From Streptomyces caelestis (GTDB taxonomy: Bacteria; Actinomycetota; Actinomycetes; Streptomycetales; Streptomycetaceae): a stretch of DNA of 40,131 bases. This document shows, one piece after another, positions 25,181-33,216 of this stretch. Each line of letters opens with the position of its first letter. Position 1 is the stretch's first letter. The notes below the pieces were generated by a model. It was not told where the DNA came from. It did no database searches and saw only the letters and a program-made list of their open reading frames with translations. Made by a program: the position numbers and the translations under genes. Where the stretch lies: contig NZ_LGCN01000206.1 of assembly GCF_001279005.1 (NCBI RefSeq), positions 1 to 40,131 of the forward strand, given 5' to 3'.

Positions 25181-26359
25181 TTGGCGTCGCACCGCAAGTC
25201 GCGCACCCCTGGCACCCGCGTGGCAGGCATACGGACCCCGGCCCTGGCCACGGCCGCCCTGACCTCCGTGGCTCTGCTCTCCCAGACGGCCACCGCCGCC
25301 CCCTCCGACGACGGCAGGCCGAGCCTGGAGGAGGTCGAGAAGAAGGTCGACGACCTCTACCGCCAGGCGGAGTCGGCGACCGAGAAGTACAACGCGGCCA
25401 AGGAGCGGACCGCGAAGCAGCGCAAGCAGGTCGGCACCCTGCTCGACGACGTGGCCGAGCGCACCCAGAAGCTCAACGACGCGCGGGAGGAGCTGGGCTC
25501 CTTCGCTGCCGCCCAGTACCGGACCGGCGCCGGCCTCCCCGACACCGCGACCTTCCTGCTCGCGGACACGCCGCAGGACGTCTTCGACCAGCGCCAGGTG
25601 CTGGACCGGATCACCGGCCGCCAGAAGGACGCGGTCGACGACTACGTCACCCAGCAGTCCGAGACGATGAAGAAGCGCCAGGAGGCCACCGAGAGCCTCC
25701 GGACGCTCACCGAGACCCAGGGCGACCTGAAGACGGCCAAGGCCACCGTCCAGAAGAAGCTCACCGACGCGCGCGAGCTGATGTCGAAGCTGACCGCCGA
25801 GGAGAAGGCGCGGCTCGCGGCGATCGAGAAGGACAAGCAGGAGGAGGCCGCCCGCAAGGCCGCCGAGCTCGCCCGGCAGCAGGCGGAGCGGCAGAAGGAC
25901 CGGCAGGAGGCCGCCGCCGCGCAGCAGGACAGCGGCACCTCGGGCAGCGCCTCCGAGTCCTCCGGCTCGACCACCACGCCGCCGGCGGACTCCTCGTACG
26001 CCACCAAGGCCGAGAAGGCCCTCGCCTTCGCCCGCGCGCAGATCGGCAAGCCGTACGTCTGGGGCGCCACCGGTCCCGGCTCCTACGACTGCTCCGGCCT
26101 CACCCAGGCCGCCTGGAAGGCCTCCGGCGTCACCCTCCCGCGCACCACCTACGACCAGGTGAACGCGGGCACGACGGTCCCCGTCTCCCAGGCCCAACCC
26201 GGTGACCTGGTCTTCTTCTACGACGACATCACCCACGTGGGCCTCTACATCGGCAACGGGATGATGATCCACGCGCCGAAGCCCGGCACGTACGTCCGCG
26301 AGGAGTCCGTCTTCTACGACGGCGAGTCCTCGATCCACAGCGTGGTGCGCCCCGCCTGA
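25181..26359 (+). CDS. NlpC/P60 peptidoglycan hydrolase under c-di-AMP riboswitch
   Basis: This 392-aa secreted endopeptidase has a signal peptide at about residues 1-47 (ALATAALTSVALLSQTATAAP core). Two long coiled-coil stretches follow (residues about 48-115 and 140-240, rich in Glu, Lys and Gln), then a Ser/Gly linker, then the C-terminal NlpC/P60 domain from about 268. The catalytic triad is present: C304 in YDCSGLTQAAW, H352 in DITHVGLYIG and H364 in MMIHAPKPGT. The fold arrangement resembles RipA-type D,L-endopeptidases, in which the coiled coil inhibits the enzyme. The TTG start (25181) is supported by AAGGAG 9 nt upstream and by the signal peptide beginning at once. A ydaO-type riboswitch precedes it, and a 25-bp terminator follows. 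Confidence 0.95.
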   Translation: MASHRKSRTPGTRVAGIRTPALATAALTSVALLSQTATAAPSDDGRPSLEEVEKKVDDLYRQAESATEKYNAAKERTAKQRKQVGTLLDDVAERTQKLNDAREELGSFAAAQYRTGAGLPDTATFLLADTPQDVFDQRQVLDRITGRQKDAVDDYVTQQSETMKKRQEATESLRTLTETQGDLKTAKATVQKKLTDARELMSKLTAEEKARLAAIEKDKQEEAARKAAELARQQAERQKDRQEAAAAQQDSGTSGSASESSGSTTTPPADSSYATKAEKALAFARAQIGKPYVWGATGPGSYDCSGLTQAAWKASGVTLPRTTYDQVNAGTTVPVSQAQPGDLVFFYDDITHVGLYIGNGMMIHAPKPGTYVREESVFYDGESSIHSVVRPA

Positions 26360-26367
26360 CCCGCTCG

Positions 26368-26429
26368 GGAGGGGGAGGGGACGGAGCACGGAAGGGCTCC
26401 TCCGTGCTCCGTCCCCTCCCCCTCCTTTT
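26368..26429. terminator. 25-bp perfect terminator hairpin with U-tract
   Basis: Arms 26368-26392 and 26401-26425 are exact complements (25 bp, 8-nt loop), followed by TTTT at 26426-26429. It starts 9 nt after the NlpC/P60 stop. It is one of the clearest intrinsic terminators in the window. Confidence 0.9.
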
Positions 26430-26473
26430 CCGTGCCCGCGCGCGGTGCCGGGCGACCCGGCTCCCCCCTGGAC

Positions 26474-26517
26474 ATGCCGACGGCGGTGGCGCTGTCCGCG
26501 TCCACCGCCGTCGGCAT
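26474..26517. terminator. 16-bp hairpin facing the small membrane protein gene
   Basis: ATGCCGACGGCGGTGG (26474-26489) and CCACCGCCGTCGGCAT (26502-26517) form a perfect stem with a 12-nt loop, about 70 nt beyond the stop of the minus-strand gene. It is probably that gene's own terminator, back to back with the previous hairpin. Confidence 0.7.
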
Positions 26518-26589
26518 CCCCGGCTCGGAGGGCCCGGGGCATGTCCCTTCAGCAGGCCGCGGTCACGTCCGGGCCCGTGGAGGAGGGGG

Positions 26590-26943
26590 TCAGGTCCACA
26601 GCACCGCGATGAAGACGTTCGTCACGGTCAGCAGGCCGACCAAGCCGAACAGGCCCTTGTCCACCTTCTCGTCGTCCCGCTTCACGTACACCAGGCCGAG
26701 GATCACGATCAGCAGGGCCAGCTTCACGCCGATCTTGATGTTGTCGACGGAGTAGTCCTGGGCCTGGTTGAGGCCGACCAGGACCACACCGGTGACCAGC
26801 ATCGTCAGCGCGCCGTGCAGCATCGCGGGGACGAACCGGGCGGTGCCCGCGCCCATCGCCTTCATCTGGGTGAGGAAGCCGCCGAGGAGCGACGCGATGC
26901 CGATGATGTGCAGACCGACGAAGAGGTGGATGAGTACGTCCAT
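26590..26943 (-). CDS. Small four-helix integral membrane protein, unknown function
   Basis: This 117-aa protein begins MDVLIHLFVGLHIIGIASLL. It has four hydrophobic helices, roughly residues 2-23, 40-60, 70-88 and 96-115, with short loops including KAMGAGTARFVPAML and a charged VKRDDEKVDKGL. No catalytic motif is visible. Upstream of the ATG there is no ribosome-binding site, and TAGGCT lies 8 nt before it, so the mRNA may be leaderless. Longer in-frame starts (27012) would add a basic segment lacking conservation features. It is conserved between the two NlpC/P60 genes in streptomycetes as I recall, and its role is unknown. Confidence 0.8.
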   Translation of the reverse strand: MDVLIHLFVGLHIIGIASLLGGFLTQMKAMGAGTARFVPAMLHGALTMLVTGVVLVGLNQAQDYSVDNIKIGVKLALLIVILGLVYVKRDDEKVDKGLFGLVGLLTVTNVFIAVLWT

Positions 26944-27303
26944 GAGGCCGGAGCCTAGCCACAGCCGCCTCGTAGCACTCCGGCGCCCTCGTCCGTCCTT
27001 CCTTCGCCGCATCGGTCATCACCCTGGGTGAAGACGGTGAAGTCAGGACAGGACTCCTGTCACTTACGGTCACTCGACGGTCCGCTCACGCCACTTCCGC
27101 ACAATCCGTCACCGAGGCCACGCGGCCGGGCCTAGCGTCCTCCCCCAGGTGACCGGCTCTCCACCGCCGTCCGGTCCAGGGACGGCATCCGGACACCACC
27201 GCCGAGAAGGTCCGGCGGCGGACGGCTCCCCCGTGCACCCCCGCCGCCGGACCGCCGGACGGCAGTCCGCTCCGCGCGGTCGTGGACAAGGACGGGAGTC
27301 CAG
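26944..27303. other. Divergent region upstream of second NlpC/P60 gene
   Basis: This 360-bp region lies between the small membrane protein gene and the second NlpC/P60 gene. It contains a 15-bp palindrome (27047-27061) directly before TACGGT (27065-27070), the same -10 sequence suggested for the first NlpC/P60 gene. The remaining 230 nt of leader is GC-rich and could fold, but the ydaO consensus blocks are absent. No gene is evident. Confidence 0.4.
27047..27061. promoter_or_regulatory. 15-bp palindrome GACAGGACTCCTGTC, possible operator
   Basis: Seven-base arms GACAGGA and TCCTGTC flank a central C. The palindrome ends 3 nt before TACGGT (27065-27070), so it would occupy the spacer of that putative promoter, a position typical of repressor operators. 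The binding protein is unknown. Confidence 0.35.
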
Positions 27304-28344
27304 GTGGCAGCGCACCGCAGGATCCGACAGCGCACGGCGGGCGGCGCCACGACCCGCGCGGCCGCCGCCCTCGCCCTCGTCGGCGCGGCCACCGCGACCG
27401 GCTTCGGCGGGACGGGCCACGCCGAACCGCAGCCGGCACCGGACCGCGTCAAGGCCGAGGTGCACCAGCTCTACCGGGAGGCGGAGGCCGCCACCGAGGA
27501 GTACAACGGCGCCAAGGAGAAGGCCGAGTCGGCCCAGCGGCGGCTGCGCGACCTGCAGGACGAGGCGGCCCGCAGGAAGGACCGGCTCAACTCCGCACGC
27601 GACGCCCTGGGCTCGGTCGCGGCGGCGCAGTACCGCGACGGCGGCCTCGACCCCGCCCTGCGGCTCTTCCTCTCCGAGGACCCGGACGGCTATCTGGACG
27701 GCGCCGCGCTCGCCGAACGGGCGGGCAGCCGCCGGCAGGCGGCGGTGGGGCGCGTACGCACACAGCTCCGGGAGATCGAGCAGTTGCGCGGCGCCGCACG
27801 CGTCGAGGTGAACGCGCTGACGTCCCGCCGCGCCGAGCTCGAGCGGCACAAGAAGACGGTCACCACCAAGCTGACCGCCGCCCGCCGGCTGCTGTCCCGG
27901 CTGACACCCGGGCAACGCGCGGCGCTCGCCGGCGGCGCCGACCGCGCCTCACGCTCCTCGACGGCCACCCGGGACGCCGCCCTCACGGCCTCCGGTCCCC
28001 GTGCGGCGGAGGCCGTCTCCTACGCCTACGCCAAGCTCGGCAGCCCTTACGTCTGGGGCGCGACCGGCCCGAACGCCTTCGACTGCTCGGGCCTCGTGCA
28101 GGCCGCGTACCGCTCCGCCGGCGTCTCCCTGCCCCGCACCACCTACGCCCAGATCGACGCCGGCCGCCGCGTCCCCCGCTCCGAACTCCGCCCCGGCGAC
28201 CTGGTCTTCTTCTACTCCGGCATCAGCCACGTCGGCATCTACGTCGGCGACGGCCGCATGATCCACGCCCCGAACCCCTCGGCCCCGGTCCGCGTGGCCC
28301 CCCTCGACGAGATGCCCTTCGCGGGCGCCACGCGCGTGGTGTGA
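27304..28344 (+). CDS. NlpC/P60 peptidoglycan hydrolase (second copy)
   Basis: This 346-aa secreted protein is a paralogue of the enzyme at 25181. Its signal peptide spans about residues 1-42 (TTRAAAALALVGAATATGFG core). A coiled-coil region follows (residues about 50-90 and 155-200), then a shorter Ser/Thr linker, and the catalytic domain from about 232. The triad is C261 in AFDCSGLVQAAY, H309 in ISHVGIYVG and H321 in MIHAPNPS. The start is GTG (27304) with GGGAG upstream. Unlike its paralogue it has no recognisable ydaO riboswitch, so c-di-AMP control is not shared; instead a palindrome lies in its promoter region. It converges with the response-regulator gene with a gap of only 8 nt. Confidence 0.94.
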   Translation: MAAHRRIRQRTAGGATTRAAAALALVGAATATGFGGTGHAEPQPAPDRVKAEVHQLYREAEAATEEYNGAKEKAESAQRRLRDLQDEAARRKDRLNSARDALGSVAAAQYRDGGLDPALRLFLSEDPDGYLDGAALAERAGSRRQAAVGRVRTQLREIEQLRGAARVEVNALTSRRAELERHKKTVTTKLTAARRLLSRLTPGQRAALAGGADRASRSSTATRDAALTASGPRAAEAVSYAYAKLGSPYVWGATGPNAFDCSGLVQAAYRSAGVSLPRTTYAQIDAGRRVPRSELRPGDLVFFYSGISHVGIYVGDGRMIHAPNPSAPVRVAPLDEMPFAGATRVV

Positions 28345-28352
28345 GGGCCCGC

Positions 28353-29066
28353 TCAGACCAGTCGCCGAGCCGTCGCCCAGCGGGTCAGTTCGTGGCGGTT
28401 GGACAGCTGGAGCTTGCGCAGGACCGCCGAGACATGGGACTCGACCGTCTTCACCGAGATGAACAGCTGCTTGGCGATCTCCTTGTAGGCGTAGCCACGG
28501 GCGATCAGCCGCAGGACCTCCCGCTCGCGCTGGGTGAGGCGGTCGAGGTCCTCGTCGGCCGGCGGGGCGTCGGTCGAGGCGAAGGCGTCCAGGACGAAGC
28601 CGGCCAGCCGCGGCGAGAAGACCGCGTCGCCCTCCTGGACCCGGAAGACCGAGTCGACCAGGTCGGTCCCGGTGATCGTCTTGGTCACGTATCCGCGCGC
28701 ACCGCCCCGGATCACCCCGATCACGTCCTCCGCCGCGTCCGACACGGACAGGGCGAGGAAACGGACCGGCCGCTCGGCGTCCCCCATCAACGGGGCGCAA
28801 CGGCGCAGCACTTCGACGCCGCCGCCACCGGGCAGGTGTACGTCGAGCAGGACCACCTCGGGCCGGGTCGCGGTGATGACCGTGACCGCCTGGTCGACGT
28901 CGGCGGCCTCGCCGACCACCTCGACGCCCGTCTGCGCGGTCTGCCCTATCTCCGCCTGGACACCCGTGCGGAACATGCGGTGGTCGTCGACGAGGACGAC
29001 GCGCACATGACGCCCGGCCCCCTCCGCCGCTCCCGCTGTTCCGTTCGCCTCGGTCGGCTCGCTCAT
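28353..29066 (-). CDS. LuxR/NarL-family response regulator
   Basis: This 237-aa two-component regulator has a receiver domain at about residues 20-140, with the acidic pair D27/D28 in LVDDHR, phospho-acceptor D75 in VVLLDVHLPG, and the Lys in GARGYVTKT. The C-terminal LuxR-type helix-turn-helix reads LTQREREVLRLIARGYAYKE, then VKTVESHVSAVLRKL. It is the partner of the PspC-domain kinase; its ATG overlaps the kinase TGA in ATGA (29063-29066), so the two are co-translated. Likely targets are the divergent kinase/PspC promoter region, which carries ATCAGGGTC repeats. The locus suggests response to cell-envelope stress, by analogy with LiaR/PspC systems, not by sequence proof. Confidence 0.93.
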   Translation of the reverse strand: MSEPTEANGTAGAAEGAGRHVRVVLVDDHRMFRTGVQAEIGQTAQTGVEVVGEAADVDQAVTVITATRPEVVLLDVHLPGGGGVEVLRRCAPLMGDAERPVRFLALSVSDAAEDVIGVIRGGARGYVTKTITGTDLVDSVFRVQEGDAVFSPRLAGFVLDAFASTDAPPADEDLDRLTQREREVLRLIARGYAYKEIAKQLFISVKTVESHVSAVLRKLQLSNRHELTRWATARRLV

Positions 29067-30355
29067 GACGTCTTCTCCGCCCTCTCCATCTCCAGCTCGA
29101 CCTCCGTGCCGCCGTCCGGCACCGCGCGCAGCCGCGCCGTGCCGCCGTTGCGCTCCATGCGGCCGATGATCGATTCTCTGACGCCCATGCGGTCGGCGGG
29201 TATCGAGTCCAGGTCGAAGCCGGGGCCGCGGTCCCGGACGGACACGAAGACCGTCCTCCCCTCGACCTCGGCGTAGACCTGCACCGCACCTCCCTCGCCA
29301 CCGTACTTGGCGGCATTGACCATCGCTTCGCGCGCGGCCTGCATCTGTGCGCTGATTCTCTCGTCGAGCGGGCAGTCGCCGACGACCACCACCTCGAGGG
29401 GGACGCCGTGCTTGTCCTCCACCTCGGCGGCATTGCGCTTCACCGCCTCGGCGAGCGTGGTGGGTTCGTCGTCCTCGTCCTTTCCGTTGCCCTCCGGCTT
29501 GTAGAGCCAGGCGCGCAGGTCGCGCTCCTGGGCCCGGGCCAGGCGGCGCACCTCGCCCGCGTTGTCCGCGTTGCGCTGGATCAGGGTGAGGGTGTGCAGC
29601 ACCGAGTCGTGCACATGGGCGGCGACCTCCGCGCGTTCCTGGGCCCTGATGCGCATCAGACGCTCCTCGGAGAGGTCCTGTGTCATGCGCACGAGGTAGG
29701 GGCCGGCGAGGAGGGTGATGCCGACGAGGACTGCGAGGGCCGCCTGGAGCACCGAGCCGAGGTGGCTGCCGGAACCCCGCAGGACGAAGATGCCCGAGGC
29801 GCCCGCCGTCACCAGGAGCACACCGGCCACGGCCCGCAGCAGCGTGACCGTGCGCCGTCGGCGGCCGACCTCCATCCAGCGGGCCCGGCGGGCGTTGTCC
29901 GCCTGCCGCCAGACCAGGGCGACGCCCGCACCGACCAGCACGGTCGGCCAGAGGTAGGCCCTGGTGCCGTTGCTCAGGTTCACGTTCTCCACGAAGATCA
30001 TGGCCACGACGACCATGAGGAGCAGGGCGACGATCTGCCCCTTGTCCGGTCTGCGGGTGACGAGTCTGCGCCGACCGTCCGGCGAGGCCTCCGCCGTCAC
30101 CGGCGAGGGCGGCTTCTGCGCGTCCACACCGCCGACGCCCAGGGGCACGAAGAACCAGAACGCGGCGTACAGCAGCGCACCGAGACCGTCGGCCATGAAC
30201 AGACCGACGAAGACGAGACGGACCCAGATCACGGGCAGCCCGAGGTGCCCGGCGAGCCCCCGCGCCACACCACCGAGCCAGCGTCCGTCACTGCTGCGGT
30301 AGAGCTTGCGCGGCGGCCGCGGCTCGGCTACTGGCGCTGCTGCGGCTTCCGACAT
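29063..30355 (-). CDS. Sensor histidine kinase with N-terminal PspC domain
   Basis: This 430-aa membrane kinase begins MSEAAAAPVAEPRPP. Residues about 17-75 are a PspC domain (KLYRSSDGRWLGGVARGLAG, ending in AFWFFVPLG). Further transmembrane helices lie near 105-122, 135-147, 172-191 and 202-220. The dimerisation helix has the HisKA_3 motif AHVHDSVLHTL with the phosphorylated His at 249. The ATPase domain has N-box AAREAMVNAAKYG and G-boxes DRGPGF and GVRESIIGRM. I trimmed the start from 30391 to the ATG at 30355, which matches the family and lacks a ribosome-binding site, so the mRNA may be leaderless. PspC domains respond to membrane stress. It is co-transcribed with the response regulator and divergent from a second PspC gene. 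Confidence 0.92.
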   Translation of the reverse strand: MSEAAAAPVAEPRPPRKLYRSSDGRWLGGVARGLAGHLGLPVIWVRLVFVGLFMADGLGALLYAAFWFFVPLGVGGVDAQKPPSPVTAEASPDGRRRLVTRRPDKGQIVALLLMVVVAMIFVENVNLSNGTRAYLWPTVLVGAGVALVWRQADNARRARWMEVGRRRRTVTLLRAVAGVLLVTAGASGIFVLRGSGSHLGSVLQAALAVLVGITLLAGPYLVRMTQDLSEERLMRIRAQERAEVAAHVHDSVLHTLTLIQRNADNAGEVRRLARAQERDLRAWLYKPEGNGKDEDDEPTTLAEAVKRNAAEVEDKHGVPLEVVVVGDCPLDERISAQMQAAREAMVNAAKYGGEGGAVQVYAEVEGRTVFVSVRDRGPGFDLDSIPADRMGVRESIIGRMERNGGTARLRAVPDGGTEVELEMERAEKTS

Positions 30356-30389
30356 GCCAATGATGGTCACACGGCGGGAGTACCGGAGC

Positions 30390-30481
30390 ATCAGGGTCGG
30401 CCCCGGAGACTCCCCTGATCTGCACGGGCCGGGACCGTCGAACGCTCCCCCGGCCCCCCTCGGGGGCCGATATCAGGGTCC
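30390..30481. promoter_or_regulatory. ATCAGGGTC repeat cluster in the divergent kinase/PspC promoter
   Basis: Within the 180-bp divergent region there are two direct copies, ATCAGGGTC at about 30391 and TATCAGGGTC at about 30471, and one inverted copy, CCCTGAT, at about 30414. The spacing and repetition suggest binding sites for the LuxR regulator of the same locus. This is inference; coordinates are good to about one base. Confidence 0.4.
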
Positions 30482-30534
30482 GGCCAGGGTCGTACCGACT
30501 GCCGCCACGGCGGCTCGCCCGTCACCATGGACCC

Positions 30535-31893
30535 ATGACCGATCACCAGCACGCCGCGACGGGTCCGGGACCCGTCTCCGCCCCGGAGGGAGCGACCGCC
30601 CCGCCGCCGGAACCGGCCGACGAGAGCGGACGCTTCCGGCGCGACCGCCGGCACCAGCTGCTCGGCGGGGTGTGCGCGGGGCTCGGCCGGCAGTGCGACA
30701 TGGACCCGGTGATCTTCCGGATCACGCTCGCGGTCCTGTCCGCCACCGGCGGCATCGGCCTCATCTTCTACGGCTTCGCCTGGCTCTTCGTCCCGTACGA
30801 GGACGAGGACGAGAACGGGATCCGTCGGCTGCTGACCGGCCGGGTCGACGGCCACACCCTGACGGCCGTGCTGTTCGCGCTGGTGGGCTGCGGCGTCTTC
30901 CTCACCATGCTGAGCAACGACGGAGTGCTGAGCTTCGCCGTCATACTGTCCCTGCTGCTCGCCGGCGCCGGGTACTGGTCGCGGCGGCGCGGCGCGCCCA
31001 GTCCCGACCACATCACCGCCCAGGCGGTGGCCGACGCCCCGCCGGAGCCCCAGGCGCCGCCGGCCCCCTCCGCCTTCCCGTCGTGGTGGCGTGATCCGAT
31101 CGTCAAGGACGGCACACACGTAGGTGGCACCGGCTATCTGTGGGGCCCCCGGGACTCCCGCGACATGGACATCGCCGCCGCCGTCGACGTCAGCCTCGAC
31201 CCCCGCCCCGGCACCCGCGGCATCGTGTACGCGCCGCTCCACCGGCCGGCGAAGCCGCGCGGCCCCCGCGGGACCGGCGGCTGGATCTTCCTGCTCGCCC
31301 TGCTCGCCGGCGGTCTCGGCACCGGGCTGACGTGGGAAGGACATCCCCTCGGCACCAGCCTGCAGACCGGTCTCGCCTGCGCGCTCGCCGTCTTCGGCAT
31401 CGGTGTGGCCGTCAGCGCGTTCCTCGGCCGTACCGGGGCGGGATCGATCGTCCTGGCGGTCGTCACGGCGGGCCTGCTCGCCGGCTCGGCCGCCCTGCCC
31501 AAGGACATCGGCACCGACTGGACGCGCACGACCTGGGAGCCCGCCTCGGTCGCGCAGATACGCCCGGCCTACGAACTGGGCGCCGGCGAGGGCGAACTGG
31601 ACCTGTCCGCGATACGCGTCCCCGAGGACCGCACCGTCTCGACGCGGGTCGATGTCGGCCTGGGCCGGATCCACGTGATCGTGCCCAGGGACGTGACCGT
31701 GAGGCTGAGCGTCGATGTGGGAGTGGGCGACATCCAGTTGCCGGGCGACAGACGGAAGGACGTGGACGTGGCGCCGGGCAAACACAAGGAGGTGGCCCTG
31801 GAGCCGCCGGCCGGTGTCGAGGAGGCGGGCACGCTCGACCTCGATCTCCAGGTCGGCGCGGGACAGGCGGAGGTGAGCCGTGCTGCGTCATGA
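30535..31893 (+). CDS. PspC domain membrane protein
   Basis: This 452-aa protein has a Pro/Ala-rich N-terminus, then a PspC domain at about residues 35-87 (QLLGGVCAGLGRQCDMDPVI and FAWLFVPYEDEDENG). Two transmembrane helices follow near 105-145, a Pro-rich linker, and a second hydrophobic cluster near 243-330. The last 120 residues are a beta-rich soluble domain (LGAGEGELDLSAIRVPEDRT then VDVGLGRIHVIVPRDVTVR), repetitive like the cell-wall-active LiaF-type C-terminal domain. It is divergent from the PspC histidine kinase and probably acts in the same envelope-stress response. Its end overlaps the next gene by 14 nt. The ATG at 30535 has no evident ribosome-binding site. Confidence 0.88.
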   Translation: MTDHQHAATGPGPVSAPEGATAPPPEPADESGRFRRDRRHQLLGGVCAGLGRQCDMDPVIFRITLAVLSATGGIGLIFYGFAWLFVPYEDEDENGIRRLLTGRVDGHTLTAVLFALVGCGVFLTMLSNDGVLSFAVILSLLLAGAGYWSRRRGAPSPDHITAQAVADAPPEPQAPPAPSAFPSWWRDPIVKDGTHVGGTGYLWGPRDSRDMDIAAAVDVSLDPRPGTRGIVYAPLHRPAKPRGPRGTGGWIFLLALLAGGLGTGLTWEGHPLGTSLQTGLACALAVFGIGVAVSAFLGRTGAGSIVLAVVTAGLLAGSAALPKDIGTDWTRTTWEPASVAQIRPAYELGAGEGELDLSAIRVPEDRTVSTRVDVGLGRIHVIVPRDVTVRLSVDVGVGDIQLPGDRRKDVDVAPGKHKEVALEPPAGVEEAGTLDLDLQVGAGQAEVSRAAS

Positions 31894-32116
31894 GTTCCAG
31901 CCGGGCAGGCTGGTGGCCGGCGTCTTCCTCACCCTCGCCGCGGTGGTCTACGCCGGTGACGCGGGCGGCGCCTGGGACACCCCGTGGTTCGTGGTGATCC
32001 CCGTGGTCGCCGGCGGGCTCTGTCTGGCCGGCGCGGTGGGTTCCCTGACCGGCCTCGTACGCCGCCGCCGAGGCAGGCCGGTCCCCCGGAGGACCGACGC
32101 GGGGACGACACCCTGA
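31880..32116 (+). CDS. Small two-helix membrane protein
   Basis: This 78-aa protein begins MLRHEFQPGRLVAGVFL and has two hydrophobic helices, near residues 10-26 and 36-58, and a basic tail (LVRRRRGRPVPRR). The GTG at 31880 lies 14 nt inside the end of the PspC gene in another frame and has GGAGG upstream, so it is translated from the same mRNA. It is likely a partner of the PspC protein. I recognise no family beyond a conserved streptomycete small membrane protein. Confidence 0.7.
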   Translation: MLRHEFQPGRLVAGVFLTLAAVVYAGDAGGAWDTPWFVVIPVVAGGLCLAGAVGSLTGLVRRRRGRPVPRRTDAGTTP

Positions 32117-32364
32117 GCGGGCGCTGCAGGTGCGCCCCCGCCCGCTGCCTCCGCCGCGCGCGAAGACGCGCGGTTGCCTCCGTCAGGGCCCTGCGGACCG
32201 GAGCGTCCGGGGTGAGGACAGCCCTTGGTCGAATCGGGGGTTTGCCCCATGGTCGGGTGGTGGCGGCCGCTATAGCGTCGAGGAGCGTTGGGCCCGGAGC
32301 GGGCCTTGGACCAGCGTTTCCTTGAGGGCCTACTCAGGTGGCTCTCCAGAACCGGGGGACATTC

Positions 32365-33096
32365 ATGCGTCAGGAACTCCGCTGCCTTGGGGGCTTAACG
32401 GCGGCCGCGCTCGCAGCCGGCGGGCTCGCCGCATGCGGTCTGGTCAAGGGGGAGACTCTCGAGGACAACAGCACGATGTCCGGGAAGATCACCTCGGTGC
32501 GGCTGGAGAACGGGTCGGGCGGGGTCACCGTCAACGGCACGGAAGGCAGTGGGAGGCTGTCTTTGCGGCGGGAGATCGAATACAGGGGCGACAAGCCGCA
32601 GGGCGCCACCCACCGGATCGAGAACGGTGTGCTGATCCTCGGCGGCTGTGGCAGCCGCTGCTCGGTCGGCTACACCGTCGACGTACCTGCCGGTGTCCCA
32701 GTGAGCGGCGAGGTGTCCAGCGGCAGGATCCATCTGACCGAGGTGGGGGCGGTGAAGGTGACCACGGGTTCCGGCCGCATTGAGATGAACGGCGTCTCCG
32801 GCGCGGTGGAGGTGAAGACCTCCAACGGCAGGATCACCGGAGAGGGCCTCAGGGGCACGCGAATCCAGGCACAGACCTCCAACGGCGCGATCAGCCTGAA
32901 CCTGGCAATACCGCTGGACGTGCAGGCCAAGACGTCCAATGGGGACATCACCCTGACTCTGCCGAAGGCCGACTATCAGGTGACGGCGGACACGAACAAT
33001 GGCGACAAGACCATCGGCGTCTCCAGCGATCCATCGGGTGAGTACCGACTCGGGCTGAAGAGCAGCAACGGGGACATCACCGTCAAGAAATCGTGA
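32365..33096 (+). CDS. DUF4097-type lipoprotein with TTA codon
   Basis: This 243-aa lipoprotein has a signal peptide and lipobox (TAAALAAGGLAAC, lipidated Cys near residue 24). A right-handed beta-helix-like region of repeated short strands follows, of the DUF4097 adhesin-like type: SGKITSVRLENGSGGV, SGRIHLTEVGAVKV, TSNGRITGEG and SSNGDITVKK, with a recurring SNG/SGR-I pattern. The ATG at 32365 follows GGGGGA. Codon 11 is TTA (32395-32397), read by the bldA tRNA, so expression would depend on development. Codon choice is also looser than in its neighbours (AGG, CTT, TTG, ATA, AAT occur). DUF4097 proteins often accompany PspC/LiaR-type stress genes; the job here is unknown. Confidence 0.85.
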   Translation: MRQELRCLGGLTAAALAAGGLAACGLVKGETLEDNSTMSGKITSVRLENGSGGVTVNGTEGSGRLSLRREIEYRGDKPQGATHRIENGVLILGGCGSRCSVGYTVDVPAGVPVSGEVSSGRIHLTEVGAVKVTTGSGRIEMNGVSGAVEVKTSNGRITGEGLRGTRIQAQTSNGAISLNLAIPLDVQAKTSNGDITLTLPKADYQVTADTNNGDKTIGVSSDPSGEYRLGLKSSNGDITVKKS

Positions 33097-33216
33097 CAAG
33101 GCGGTCCGTGAGCTGATCTCCGCTTCCGGGTGATGCGTGGGCAGGGGTTCTGGCCGCGGCGCCGGCTACTGCTTCCTGGTGAAGTCGCCGGCACCTCTCC
33201 TGGCCGACAGCCTTCC

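Noticed and set aside
27071..27303. A ydaO riboswitch upstream of the second NlpC/P60 gene
   Set aside because: The conserved GAACCC, AGCTAACC and GGTAGGC blocks are absent, and no closing stem like the first element's could be found.
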